A stretch of DNA of 64,000 nt. Source: UBA11222 sp030652895 (GTDB taxonomy: Bacteria > Pseudomonadota > Alphaproteobacteria > UBA11222). Below the pieces are notes generated by a model, which was not told where the DNA came from, ran no database searches, and worked only from the letters and a program-made list of their open reading frames with translations. How positions within the stretch are numbered: position 1 is the first letter of the stretch; each line of letters starts with the position of its first letter. The position numbers and the translations under genes were made by a program. Location of the stretch: the NCBI GenBank assembly GCA_038318895.1, contig JBBQCS010000005.1:1-64000 (forward strand), in the 5' to 3' direction. Shown piece after piece: positions 34,266-43,169 of the stretch.

Positions 34266-35215
34266 GGCGTCAACCGCACGTTAACAGGAAGGCCGGGACG
34301 GAAATATGATCCGTAAACAGATGGTGTTGCTTCCACCAAAAACAGAAGTTTTTCGCGGTTTCCCACGCTGTAAATGACTGGCGGCGTGAACTCGGCTTCG
34401 CTGGAGATGAAGCTTACCGCCGCGGCAAGTTCATCCGGACATGAATCGCAACTAACCGTCACTGTTTTTCCCGGCTGCAGCGCAGCCAGCGACGTTTCAG
34501 GAACGAAAAACCGCAGTTTCACATTTTCTGGAGGCAACATGGAGATCACCACGCCGCCTGCGGGGACAAATTCGCCCGCACGGCGCAGTGTGTCCTCTAT
34601 GACGCCCCCCACACGGGCCTTGATGCGCCGCTGATCCAGCCGCCAGCCGGCCTCGGCCAGTTGCGCCCGGCTGGCGGCGACGGCCGCCTGTGCCGCGGCT
34701 ATTTCATCGTCGCGCGCCGGAAGCAGTGCCACGTCGCGCTGGGCCTGCAGCTCGCTTAACCGCGCGGCGGCAGTGGCGCGAATAGCGCGCGCCTCTTCAA
34801 ACCGGCGGCGCGCGCTGGCGTCAGTTTTCGCCAGTTTCATTTGCCTGTCCTGCTCGGAACTGGCGAAACGCAAATTCGCCTCGGCCGCCCGGATCTGTTG
34901 ATCTATCACCGACACTTCCTCGGCGCGCCGGCCCTTGGTCAGGTTTTCCAGCCGCGCTTGGGATTCGGCCAGACGGGCAACCGCCATGTCGCGCCCGGCC
35001 TGTTCACGCGTGTCTTCCAGGGTGAACAACAGATCACCCGGCTCTACGCTTTGGCCGTTCTTCACCGCGGTTTGCGTCAGCCAACCACTGTCCGGTGCTG
35101 CAACCAGCACATATTCCCCCTCCACATAGCCCTGCCAGGTCTGATCGGCATCGCCGTCGCACCCCGCCAATGCCACACATAAAATCAGTCCACAGATGGA
35201 ATGAAACGCTTTCAT
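34262..35215 (-). CDS. HlyD-family adaptor lipoprotein of the ABC exporter
   Basis: 317 residues. A lipoprotein signal with lipobox VALAGC near residue 19 is followed by a biotinyl-lipoyl-like strand pair (GWLTQTAVKNGQSVEPGDLLFTLED), an alpha-hairpin, and the closing beta domain (VNVRLTP at the end). It corresponds to the YhiI/YbhG periplasmic adaptors. I start at the ATG at 35215, which overlaps the TGA of the TetR gene (ATGA). The longer frame lies inside that gene. A lipid-anchored adaptor is less common than a helix-anchored one. Confidence 0.9.
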   Translation of the reverse strand: MKAFHSICGLILCVALAGCDGDADQTWQGYVEGEYVLVAAPDSGWLTQTAVKNGQSVEPGDLLFTLEDTREQAGRDMAVARLAESQARLENLTKGRRAEEVSVIDQQIRAAEANLRFASSEQDRQMKLAKTDASARRRFEEARAIRATAAARLSELQAQRDVALLPARDDEIAAAQAAVAASRAQLAEAGWRLDQRRIKARVGGVIEDTLRRAGEFVPAGGVVISMLPPENVKLRFFVPETSLAALQPGKTVTVSCDSCPDELAAAVSFISSEAEFTPPVIYSVGNREKLLFLVEATPSVYGSYFRPGLPVNVRLTP

Positions 35216-35886
35216 GCAATGTCCTTTTGCGGATGCAGGGAAATTCCGGCCAGAAAGACGTCCAGATGCGCGGCGATAAACGCCTCGGCGTCGAATGGCG
35301 CCGGGTCGAACTGCGCAAAGCAGCTTTTCCAGATGGCGGATAGCACGACCGGGGCGATGCATAACTTTGCCGCATGTTCCGTTGCGACCGGACGAAACTC
35401 GCCGCGCGCAACGCCACGTTCGATGATCTGCGCCAGCAGGCCCAATCCCACGTCGATGACTTCGCGGCGATAAAATTCCGTGATTTCGGGAAAGTTGCCG
35501 CTTTCCGAAATAATGATTTTCGGCACAGCGGCAAGCGGCGACGTTAAAATTGCTGCGACTGTGGTGGTCAGAAACAGCCGCAGTAAATCCGCGCTGGGGC
35601 CGTCATGGCGCGCCACCATGGCGCCAACGGATTGCAGATTGGCAGCCATTCCTTCGCGCACCAGCGCACGGAACATGTCCTGCTTGCTGTCGAAATACAG
35701 ATAGACCGTACCCTTGCTGACCCCGGCGCGCGCGGCAATGTCCTCCACCCGTGCGGCGTTGAAACCTTTTTCCGCGAACGAGGCCAGGGCCGCGTTTAGA
35801 ATTTCCTGCGGCCGCGCGTCCTTGCGCCGCCGCCTTTTTGGTGTTGGCTGTGGAGACTTCTGTACACGATCGGGCTTGTAAGGCAT
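35212..35886 (-). CDS. TetR-family regulator of the ABC exporter operon
   Basis: 224 residues. The basic N-terminus (PKRRRRKDARPQEIL) leads into the TetR helix-turn-helix (FAEKGFNAARVEDIAARAGVSKGTVYLYF), followed by a helical ligand-binding domain. It is the first gene of a four-gene operon with every junction overlapping by 4 bases. A 26-base palindrome at 35905-35930 is almost certainly its operator, giving negative autoregulation. Confidence 0.93.
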   Translation of the reverse strand: MPYKPDRVQKSPQPTPKRRRRKDARPQEILNAALASFAEKGFNAARVEDIAARAGVSKGTVYLYFDSKQDMFRALVREGMAANLQSVGAMVARHDGPSADLLRLFLTTTVAAILTSPLAAVPKIIISESGNFPEITEFYRREVIDVGLGLLAQIIERGVARGEFRPVATEHAAKLCIAPVVLSAIWKSCFAQFDPAPFDAEAFIAAHLDVFLAGISLHPQKDIA

Positions 35887-35904
35887 TGGTTATTAAGCCA
35901 TTTA

Positions 35905-35930
35905 TTAGTAACTGACTGGTCAGTTACTAA
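35905..35930. promoter_or_regulatory. TetR operator of the exporter operon
   Basis: Perfect inverted repeat with 12-base arms TTAGTAACTGAC and GTCAGTTACTAA around a 2-base centre, 18 bases upstream of the TetR start. The core ACTGACTGGTCAGT is typical of TetR-family operators. Confidence 0.85.
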
Positions 35931-36137
35931 ATTGGATCAGATCTGGGTGGCTGTCAAGTGGTGAGAAAAATGGGCAGTTTAGCCTTTAAGAGATGGCTCA
36001 AAGGCGCATCAACGCGAAGCATTCCGCAGGATCAAATACGCAAGTTTTTTTGCGCGAATGTGTCTATGCAAGAAACGCCGGCAGGTCATAAAATCCGGAC
36101 ACTGAACGACTGTCTCTAAGCAAATGGCGCCGCACTA

Positions 36138-36986
36138 ATGGAGTTATCGCCGCCAACCCTGTACGCCCTGGTGCTTCTGGCGGCGGTTGCCCATGCGGTG
36201 TGGAATTCGCTGGTCAAGACTTCCAGTGACCGGCTGCTGATGATGGCTGTGATCCGGCTGGTGGGGCTGGTTTTTGGCCTCGCCATACTGCCTTTCGCGC
36301 CATGGCCGGGACCCGATGTTTGGATATGGCTGGCCTGTGCGGTGGTTGCCCATTACGCCGCCTATGCGCTGCTGATCGAAACCTATCGCATTGGCGATCT
36401 CAGCCTGGTCTATCCTATTATCCGCGGGGCCGCCCCGATCCTGCTGGGGCTGATTGCGTATCTGTTTATTGGTGAACGCCTCAATTCCGGGCAGATGGCG
36501 GCGGTCGCGTTGACGTCATTGGGTATCCTGGTGCTGGTTAGCGGCAGGGGCGGCGATCTGACGGCAATCGGGCTTGCTCTTGCGACAAGTATCGCCATCG
36601 CCACTTATTCATTGTTCGACGGGATAGGGGTGCGCGCCAGCCCCAGCGTTTTGGGCTTCATGGCCTGGCTGGAAATATTGACGGGTGTTGGCGTGCTCGG
36701 CTTTACTCTGATGCGGCGGCGAAAGGCTATTCTGCCGTTTGTGCAGGCCAGCGGATTTACCGGGGTCTTTGCGGGTGCGCTGTCGATTGGCGGCTATCTC
36801 GCATTTCTGGCGGCAGCCAAAGTGCTGCCGCTGGCGCCGGTCGCCGCGCTGCGCGAAAGCAGCGTGATTTTTGGCACGGTGATTGGCGCTGTAATGCTTA
36901 AAGAAGGCTTTGGCGCGCGCCGTATCACAGCCGCCATTCTGGTAACCTGCGGCATTGCCGCGCTTGCATTGTCGGGACACAGATGA
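36138..36986 (+). CDS. EamA/DMT-family transporter
   Basis: 282 residues, ten predicted transmembrane helices in two EamA repeats. Features: helix 1 YALVLLAAVAHAVWNSLVK, the loop motif GDLSLVYPIIRGAAPILLGL in the first half, and LPLAPVAALRESSVIFGTVIG in the second. These are inner-membrane exporters of metabolites such as amino acids or drugs. The substrate cannot be told. It sits one base before the MOSC gene, so the two are one transcription unit. Confidence 0.9.
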   Translation: MELSPPTLYALVLLAAVAHAVWNSLVKTSSDRLLMMAVIRLVGLVFGLAILPFAPWPGPDVWIWLACAVVAHYAAYALLIETYRIGDLSLVYPIIRGAAPILLGLIAYLFIGERLNSGQMAAVALTSLGILVLVSGRGGDLTAIGLALATSIAIATYSLFDGIGVRASPSVLGFMAWLEILTGVGVLGFTLMRRRKAILPFVQASGFTGVFAGALSIGGYLAFLAAAKVLPLAPVAALRESSVIFGTVIGAVMLKEGFGARRITAAILVTCGIAALALSGHR

Positions 36987-36987
36987 A

Positions 36988-37530
36988 ATGAGCGCAACCG
37001 TAATCGCCGTGGCGGCCAGCGCCAGCCACAGCATGCGCAAACCAGTGCAGGACCGTATCGTGCTGCTGGCTGGGCTGGGGGTTGAAGGCGACGCGCATAT
37101 GGGGGAGACGGTCAGGCATCGCTCGCGCGTGGCGATCGACCCGACCGCGCCCAATTTGCGCCAGGTGCACCTGATCCACGCTGAATTACTCGCTGAATTG
37201 CGAGCGGCAGAGTTTGCGATTGCACCCGGTCAGATGGGGGAGAATATCACCACACAGGGCATTGATCTGTTAGGGCTTGCAACCGGCGCGCGGCTGCATA
37301 TTGGGCAAACCGTGGTGATCGAAATCACCGGTTTGCGCAACCCGTGTGCCCAGCTTGACGCAATTCAGCCAGGCCTCATGGCGGCGGTGATCGCGCGCAG
37401 TCCGCGCGGCAAGCTTATCCGCAAGGCAGGCGTCATGGGCGTGGTCGTCACCGGCGGTGAAGTACGGCCCGGCGACTCGATACGCGCCGTCATGCCGTCC
37501 CCTCCATACATTCCGCTGGCCCCAGTGTAA
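36988..37530 (+). CDS. MOSC-domain protein
   Basis: 180 residues of MOSC (molybdenum cofactor sulfurase C-terminal) type: GLGVEGDAHMGETVRHRSR near residue 29, VHLIHAELLAEL, GQMGENITTQGIDL near 82, and ITGLRNPCAQLD with the conserved Cys near 122. Stand-alone MOSC proteins such as YiiM handle Moco or sulfur transfer. YiiM-like members reduce N-hydroxylated compounds. Its start ATG at 36988 follows the EamA stop by one base. Confidence 0.88.
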   Translation: MSATVIAVAASASHSMRKPVQDRIVLLAGLGVEGDAHMGETVRHRSRVAIDPTAPNLRQVHLIHAELLAELRAAEFAIAPGQMGENITTQGIDLLGLATGARLHIGQTVVIEITGLRNPCAQLDAIQPGLMAAVIARSPRGKLIRKAGVMGVVVTGGEVRPGDSIRAVMPSPPYIPLAPV

Positions 37531-37602
37531 CCTAACGCAGGGCGGTCCCTCAAATGTGATGCGCGACGCCCTGCCCAGGACGGGTAAAAGCGCCAAGCTA
37601 TG

Positions 37603-37944
37603 TCATAGAGATATCTGGTTTGATCCGAAAACCAGTTCGAGCGACACATTGTCCCCAATGATTTTAATCGCCTTTTTGGCTTTTTTTGACATGGGGATTT
37701 TACTCTTAATACAATAGGCAATCAGTATTGCGCCTAGGTTAGCAGTAGATATAACTATTTCCCGCTCTTCGTCCCGGTTGTAACTGATAAATCGTAATAT
37801 AATGTTTGGTTTTTCATCTGGATCAATAGATGCGGATATTATTTTTCCCTCCGGAAGCTTTGGTACTGCTGAAGAGTTAAAGAAATTTATCGCGTTCAAG
37901 AGTTCTTCATTTGAAAACACGACCCGGCGCATTTCGGTTGGCAT
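37603..37944 (-). CDS. Hypothetical protein
   Basis: 113 residues, no domain recognised. It has a mixed alpha/beta look: MRRVVFSNEELLNAINFF at the start, a strand ILRFISYNRDEEREIVIS in the middle, a hydrophobic helix STANLGAILIAYCIKSKIP, and a closing IGDNVSLELVF. Base composition is visibly more AT-rich than its neighbours, which may mean foreign origin or just low expression. ACTCCTTAC before the start contains an AGGAGT ribosome site on the minus strand. It lies alone between the MOSC gene and the MgtE operon. Confidence 0.6.
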   Translation of the reverse strand: MPTEMRRVVFSNEELLNAINFFNSSAVPKLPEGKIISASIDPDEKPNIILRFISYNRDEEREIVISTANLGAILIAYCIKSKIPMSKKAKKAIKIIGDNVSLELVFGSNQISL

Positions 37945-38195
37945 GCCTGTACTCCTTACTGGTTACTGACGCTGCTTTGGTGTCACAGAATATATCGGCT
38001 GGGCGGTTGTGAGCCAGCGTCTCGTAATTTTGCGTTGTTTTTTGCAGGTATGCATGCTGTTGGAGCGGGTGGACGGAGGATTTCTTCTGACGCGTGTCCG
38101 AATCATGCCACTGCGACGCAGGGCCGAACGGCAGGCGCAGAGTGTGCGGCGTGACTAATTGCTCTTGCCGGTCACTTTCTCCAGTTGCCGTCTGC

Positions 38196-39518
38196 TTAGG
38201 ACAACATGCCTGACAACAGGGTGGCAATTCCGAGAAAGGAAAAAAATCCGACGATATCCGTCACCGTCGTCAGGATGATGGACGACGCCACCGCCGGGTC
38301 CTGTCCCAACCGTTTCAAGGTAATTGGCACCAAAGCGCCTGCTGTGCCGGCCGCGACCATGGCGATGATCATTGACGACGCGATGACAAATACCAGACCG
38401 ATCTGTCCGCTCCAGAAATAGACGCCGGCGCCGCAGGTAATGGCGATCGCAATGCCGTTCCAGAACCCGGTGTTGACCTCCTTGCGGGTGACTTTCAGCC
38501 ATTGGCTGACCCGGATTTCCCGTAACGCCAGGCCCCGCATGGTGACAGCCAGGGCTTGCGCGCCTGCATTGCCGGATTGCCCCGCCACCACAGGGAGCAA
38601 TACAGCCAATGCAGTGAATTTCGCGATCGTCCCTTCAAACAACCCCACCACCGCGGCCGCCATAAAGGCCGTCAACAGGTTGATCTGCAACCAGGGCATC
38701 CGCTTGCGCAGCGCAAACCAGCTGCTGGAGGTCGCACGCTCGTCTTTGCTGACGCCGACCATTGTTTGCATGTCGAGGGTTGCTGTTTCCTTCAGTGCGC
38801 CGATCAGCTCCGACTGGCGGATAACCCCAAGCAAAAGCCCCTCGGGATCAATGACCGCCATTTCTTCCAGCCTGTAGCGCTCAAACTTTTCGACAACTTC
38901 CTCTCGGGGGTCCATGGCGTACACGACGGCGGTGACCCCGCCCGCCAGACTGTCCAGTGTCTGGTCCGGTGCTGCCAGCGCAAAATCCCGGATACTTACG
39001 ATGGACTGAAGCTTGTTATTGTCATCAACGATTTTCAGTTCGCTCAGATGAGAGGCGTATGGGTGCGGGCGCAAAATTTCCACCGCCTCGGAAACACGCA
39101 TGGCGCCGGACAGTGCAAGAATATGTGTATCCATAAGCCGCCCCGCAGTATCTGGCGGAAAGCTCATCAACATGCGTAATTCAGACGCGTCATGCGCGCC
39201 CATGCGCGCAAGAATTTCGTCGCATTCCTGCGTCTCTAACCGGCTAAGAAGAATGGCAAGCTTGCCGGTATTCGCAATTCTGGCCAGTTCAGCCGTTATC
39301 TCCGGTGAAAACAGTACAAGAATTTCGGCAGCAATATCATCGCGCAACGCCTCCCACGCGACGATCATTGTTTTTATGGGTAACTCGGACAAAATCCGCG
39401 TGGCCTGCGCGCGATCGACTTCATCAAGTTTTTGCGCGGCAATCTTGGGATAATTGATAAAATAACGCCGTACCAGTGCGGTAAGGACGGCATCATCATC
39501 ATCGTTCTTGGCGGTCAT
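38196..39518 (-). CDS. MgtE-family magnesium transporter
   Basis: 440 residues. Layout: MgtE N-terminal helical domain (about 1-130), two CBS domains (about 135-255, with VYAMDPREEVVEKFERYRLEEMAVID), then five transmembrane helices including WLQINLLTAFMAAAVVGLFEGTI and VVAGQSGNAGAQALAVTMRGLALREI, the pore-forming MgtE signature. It transports Mg2+ (or Co2+) across the inner membrane, gated by Mg2+ binding to the cytoplasmic domains. Its ATG is separated from the preceding gene's TGA by one base, so the two are coupled. Together with the MscS gene they form one operon. Confidence 0.92.
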   Translation of the reverse strand: MTAKNDDDDAVLTALVRRYFINYPKIAAQKLDEVDRAQATRILSELPIKTMIVAWEALRDDIAAEILVLFSPEITAELARIANTGKLAILLSRLETQECDEILARMGAHDASELRMLMSFPPDTAGRLMDTHILALSGAMRVSEAVEILRPHPYASHLSELKIVDDNNKLQSIVSIRDFALAAPDQTLDSLAGGVTAVVYAMDPREEVVEKFERYRLEEMAVIDPEGLLLGVIRQSELIGALKETATLDMQTMVGVSKDERATSSSWFALRKRMPWLQINLLTAFMAAAVVGLFEGTIAKFTALAVLLPVVAGQSGNAGAQALAVTMRGLALREIRVSQWLKVTRKEVNTGFWNGIAIAITCGAGVYFWSGQIGLVFVIASSMIIAMVAAGTAGALVPITLKRLGQDPAVASSIILTTVTDIVGFFSFLGIATLLSGMLS

Positions 39519-39519
39519 T

Positions 39520-40362
39520 TCATACCCCGTCCTTTGTGCGCTCTCGTGATCCGGGCGCCAGCGTCGTGATCATGACGTCCGCCAGACCAAGATAGCAGGA
39601 CGCCGCCAGATCCAGGAATGTATCCGAGGGGTCGCCCGGTCCATCACTGGATTGAGGCCGGGTAAGCGCGGCTCTCAAATCCACATAACGCAGTACGCCC
39701 AGAAATTTTTCCCGGCGATCAACAACCGGCAGATAATCGGCATCCGCCCAGCGATGATCCTCGAACGCCATGTCCAGCGACGTGATCGCGCTGAGCGCGC
39801 CGGAAAAATTTTCAAGCTGGCTTTTCAATGGCGCTTCATCGTCCGCAACCATCAGGTTGACCAGCCTGACAAAACCTTTCAGCGTCTGATGTTCGTCAAC
39901 GACGTAGACACGGTGAAAATCGGCATAGCTCTCGCTCTTGAGACGGGATTTGGCTTCGCCAATGGTGCAGTTCGACGGCAGGGCCAACACCATTGGCGAG
40001 AGCCAGGCCCCCACCATTGACAAGGAATAGTTCAGGATAATGGAAACCTGGACGGCCTGCAGGCGCGGAAGTTTGTTGAAAATACTTTCTTGCGCAGTTT
40101 CCTGAACAAGCCGCAAAATACCCGCCACTATCCTGGGTTCCAAAAGAGAAAGATATTTTGCTGCCATGACCGGGGACAGCTGAGATACGCATCTCGCGGC
40201 GTGATAGGGAAGCATCGACGCCAAAAGGGATGCGCTTTCCTTGTCCGGCAGGGCGTCAATAAGCGCTGCTGTCTGTTCGGCTGACGCGCCTTCGACTTCT
40301 CTGGCGGCGGCCTCCGGATAGGTCTCAATAAAATGCCGTGCGAGCGCCAGTTTATCCAGCAT
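39520..40362 (-). CDS. MgtE-like N/CBS-domain protein without membrane part
   Basis: 280 residues. It repeats the cytosolic half of MgtE: an N domain (residues about 1-125: MLDKLALARHFIETYPEAAA ... VAGILRLVQETAQESIFNKL) and two CBS motifs (about 135-255: YADFHRVYVVDEHQTLKGFV and ADADYLPVVDRREKFLGVL). No transmembrane pore follows. Its last residues (FLDLAASCYLGLADVMITTL) line up with where the pore would begin. It may act as a regulatory partner of the full-length MgtE encoded directly downstream. The start at 40362 (AAGGAAAAGG before it) overlaps the MscS stop by 11 bases. Confidence 0.8.
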   Translation of the reverse strand: MLDKLALARHFIETYPEAAAREVEGASAEQTAALIDALPDKESASLLASMLPYHAARCVSQLSPVMAAKYLSLLEPRIVAGILRLVQETAQESIFNKLPRLQAVQVSIILNYSLSMVGAWLSPMVLALPSNCTIGEAKSRLKSESYADFHRVYVVDEHQTLKGFVRLVNLMVADDEAPLKSQLENFSGALSAITSLDMAFEDHRWADADYLPVVDRREKFLGVLRYVDLRAALTRPQSSDGPGDPSDTFLDLAASCYLGLADVMITTLAPGSRERTKDGV

Positions 40363-41194
40363 TGGCCTTTTCCTTGTGCAGCAGCAGGCTGACTTCCTCA
40401 CCGAAAATTTGTGCGGGTACTGTTACGCGTCCTTCATTGGTTTCCAGGACTACGGCGATGGACGTGATTTCCATAATTTTGCCTTCTATTTTACCCACGC
40501 GGATTGACTCGCCCACGCGATAATCCTTGTTCAGGTAACGCGCGCCGATAAGGTTGCTGACAAATGATTTTGATCCAAGGCTGAAAGCGATCGCAACCCC
40601 GCCCAGCAGCGCGCCCATCGTAATCGCCATGATGGTGATCAGAACGGTGATGTCGATGCCGATCTGATCGACGCCGATCACGATCATCGTAACGATTGTG
40701 AACACTTGGGCACCGCGCGCCAACAATGTCTGTTGACGCAACGGCATGCTCTGTGCCGCCGTCCCGACGATATCTTTAACGATATTGCCAAAAACCACAC
40801 CCGCCAGAATGATAAGCGCCCCCGACAGGAGGTTGGGTAAATGTTCGATGACCCGGTCAAGCCAGCCGGCAAACATGGTCAATCCCAGCAGATCGGTTGC
40901 AGCCGTCAGGAAGAACAGCATCACAAGCCAGAAAACCACGTTGCCGGCGATCACAACCACGGAATCATTTGCCCGTCTGGACGAAACCAGCTTGCCGATT
41001 ACGGGAATGTCCGATAGACGATCAAAACTTTTCGCGATCCGTACCGTTAGCGCCCTGGCAATTCTTGCGATCAACCACCCCAGAATAAGTGTGGCGAAAG
41101 CGCCAAACAACAGCGGAAGATATTCCAGAAAGCTCTGAAGCATATGGGATAACGCCGCTAGAATTGGCGTGCTCCAGTCAAAAACCTTTTCCAT
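40352..41194 (-). CDS. MscS-family mechanosensitive channel
   Basis: 280 residues. Membrane helices at about 28-48 (LLFGAFATLILGWLIARIARAL), 78-103 and 122-142, then the pore helix GALLGGVAIAFSLGSKSFVSNL near 195 with the Gly/Ala-rich pattern of MscS TM3, and a short beta-domain (YRVGESIRVGKIEGKIMEITSIAVVLETNEGRV). It resembles the small-conductance CmpX/YnaI-like group. It should release solutes on membrane tension. As the first gene of a three-gene operon with two MgtE-type genes, it suggests coupling of osmotic and Mg2+ homeostasis. Confidence 0.9.
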   Translation of the reverse strand: MEKVFDWSTPILAALSHMLQSFLEYLPLLFGAFATLILGWLIARIARALTVRIAKSFDRLSDIPVIGKLVSSRRANDSVVVIAGNVVFWLVMLFFLTAATDLLGLTMFAGWLDRVIEHLPNLLSGALIILAGVVFGNIVKDIVGTAAQSMPLRQQTLLARGAQVFTIVTMIVIGVDQIGIDITVLITIMAITMGALLGGVAIAFSLGSKSFVSNLIGARYLNKDYRVGESIRVGKIEGKIMEITSIAVVLETNEGRVTVPAQIFGEEVSLLLHKEKANAG

Positions 41195-41310
41195 CTTTTC
41201 CCCCGTATGTCTGGAGTGTTATCCACCCAGAACTTGATTCATGCCGGCGCCGCGGGGCTATCTATGTGATAGAACCCCGTCGCCGCGTAAGCCGTTGAAC
41301 CGCTTACAGA

Positions 41311-42459
41311 TTAGTCTAGCCCGAACAGCTTTTTCGCGTTGCCGCCCAGCACCGCATGTTTGCGGGCCCCGGAAAGTCCGGCCACGCTGTGGCGCACCTG
41401 GGAAACAGCAGCCAGATCGCTGTCGATATGGGGATAGTCCGATCCCCACAGAATGCGGTCCTCGCCCACCAGATCCAGCATCGCGCCGATCGTGCGTTCC
41501 TCCGGTTCGGCAACAAACCAAAGATTACGGCGGAAATAATCACTCGGCAGATCAAGCTTTAGCGGCGCCTGCCATTTGAAGCGCTTATATTTTTCGTCCA
41601 GCCGGTCCATGGCGTAGGCGGCCCAGCCCGCCCCGGCTTCGACACTGGCGACCTTCAGACGCGGGAATTTGTCGAACAGGCCATCCACCACCATGGCGAC
41701 AATGGCGGGCATAAGCTGTGACGTGCCGCCCATCGCGAAGGAGAATGTCAGGTTCAGTTTACCGGGGCTGTACCAGTCGCCGGCAAACCCGGTCACGATA
41801 CGCCGTGTACGCACGATCACGTGAGGCAGCAGGGGTACGCCGGCTTCCTCGATGCGCGCCCAGAGCGGATCGAAATGCGGATCGGCGAAACCCTTGCCGT
41901 CCAGCCGTTCGGGCGGCAGAAAGACGCCACGAAACCCCTTGTCCAGGCAACGCTCAAACTCCTTGATGGCATTGGGAATGTCGCGCAGGTTCAGGTGCGA
42001 TGCGACGATGATGCGGTTGCGGTCCGCCGCCTGAAAATCATACACCCAGTCATTATAGGCGCGGCAATAGGCGTTCGCCAGCGGGGCGTCGTCCTTGTCC
42101 CACAGAATGCCGACGGTGGGCAGCACCAGGCCTGCGCTCAATCCCCATTCATCATACAGTTTGATGCGTTCCGGCCCGGACATGCTCGCAGGCGGTGCGC
42201 CATCCATATAGGTCAGCGTGCCGTGCGGATCGAAAAGCTTTGATGTGTCCATGTCCACGCCGCCAATCGCGGCCAGCCGGTTGGGCATGATTACCTCGCC
42301 GTCGCACCATAACTGGTCAACGCCGCGTTCATTGGGCGTAATGCGAATGGCACGATGCTTGAATTTTGAATCAAGATAATTATCCCACATATCGGGCGGT
42401 TCCAGCACATGGCTGTCCGCGTCGAATAGATACTCATCCTGTTTTTGCGCCAGTGACAT
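41311..42459 (-). CDS. Metal-dependent amidohydrolase family protein
   Basis: 382 residues of the amidohydrolase-2 (ACMSD/LigW-like) TIM-barrel type: FDADSHVLEPPDMWDNYLD at the start (a DxH metal site), LPHVIVRTRR near 215, VASVEAGAGWAAYAMDRLDE near 275, and the closing RILWGSDYPHIDSD near 345 with the Asp ligand. Members decarboxylate or hydrolyse small aromatic or dicarboxylic compounds. It differs from the three related enzymes at 47739-64000, which share a closer paralogy. A cupin gene lies 45 bases upstream on the same strand, probably co-transcribed. Confidence 0.88.
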   Translation of the reverse strand: MSLAQKQDEYLFDADSHVLEPPDMWDNYLDSKFKHRAIRITPNERGVDQLWCDGEVIMPNRLAAIGGVDMDTSKLFDPHGTLTYMDGAPPASMSGPERIKLYDEWGLSAGLVLPTVGILWDKDDAPLANAYCRAYNDWVYDFQAADRNRIIVASHLNLRDIPNAIKEFERCLDKGFRGVFLPPERLDGKGFADPHFDPLWARIEEAGVPLLPHVIVRTRRIVTGFAGDWYSPGKLNLTFSFAMGGTSQLMPAIVAMVVDGLFDKFPRLKVASVEAGAGWAAYAMDRLDEKYKRFKWQAPLKLDLPSDYFRRNLWFVAEPEERTIGAMLDLVGEDRILWGSDYPHIDSDLAAVSQVRHSVAGLSGARKHAVLGGNAKKLFGLD

Positions 42460-42480
42460 GACGGCCTCCCTTTCGGTTTG

Positions 42481-42490
42481 AGAATATTCT
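42481..42490. promoter_or_regulatory. AGAATATTCT palindrome upstream of the amidohydrolase gene
   Basis: A perfect 10-base palindrome 22 bases before the start at 42459, in the short gap after the cupin gene. The same sequence occurs at 32080-32089. Confidence 0.35.
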
Positions 42491-42504
42491 AGAACATATC
42501 CTCA

Positions 42505-43011
42505 CTATTTTTTCACAAAATCATCCGGCCGGAACTTTTTTGCCGCCGCTTCGTCAAAATATCGCATTGCGCCGTCCGCCCACACCCCGATCTTGCCGAT
42601 CGTCGGAAAGGTGGAAAAATCGACCTGGGTACGCTCGCCCCCCATAAGATAGACAAGCTCCGTCGTGCCGGTATTGTACAGCTGATGCACGGCGCCATCG
42701 GTTGGAAAACCCACATAGTCGCCGGGTCCAACGGGCGCGCGGGCGCCATTGATTTCAATCTCGCCGCCGCCTTCCAGAATGTAGATATATTCTTCCTGTA
42801 CGGTGTGCGCATGCGGAACAAAGCTCTCTTTGCCCGGCGCAATCCGGCCCAGGGTCAGCTGCGCGCGCTGCATCCCCACCCGGTCGGACAGGGGCGTCAT
42901 CTTCAGATCGGAATTGGGGTTGAACGGGTGCGCGAACCGAAAACCGTCACTGTCAGAAAGCATGCGTGTGCGCACAATATAGCGCTCAATCGGTTTATTG
43001 TTCTCCGCCAT
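42505..43011 (-). CDS. Cupin-domain protein
   Basis: 168 residues. A single cupin barrel: PHAHTVQEEYIYILEGGGEIEING (motif 1 with His-x-His-x5-Glu-like ligands) and GDYVGFPTDGAVHQLYNTG (motif 2 with its His), near residues 62-120. Small cupins bind a metal and act as dioxygenases, isomerases or sensors. No substrate can be assigned. It is followed by the amidohydrolase gene at 41311 on the same strand. Confidence 0.85.
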   Translation of the reverse strand: MAENNKPIERYIVRTRMLSDSDGFRFAHPFNPNSDLKMTPLSDRVGMQRAQLTLGRIAPGKESFVPHAHTVQEEYIYILEGGGEIEINGARAPVGPGDYVGFPTDGAVHQLYNTGTTELVYLMGGERTQVDFSTFPTIGKIGVWADGAMRYFDEAAAKKFRPDDFVKK

Positions 43012-43169
43012 GGCAGTACCTCCCTTGCGTTCAGATCCATGCTATCATCTGTGCGACGTCATTTCCATGACTGGACACCCACGCACCCGGCCCGTAACGT
43101 CTGATCAAAGTAATTGCGCGGATTTCCGGCGCCTGTAATTTAGCGGTCTACTGGATAAGGAGAATCGTT

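Noticed and set aside
37907..38227. Minus-strand frame of 106 codons between the MgtE gene and the hypothetical gene
   Set aside because: It overlaps both flanking genes, has an unlikely residue composition and lacks a ribosome site.
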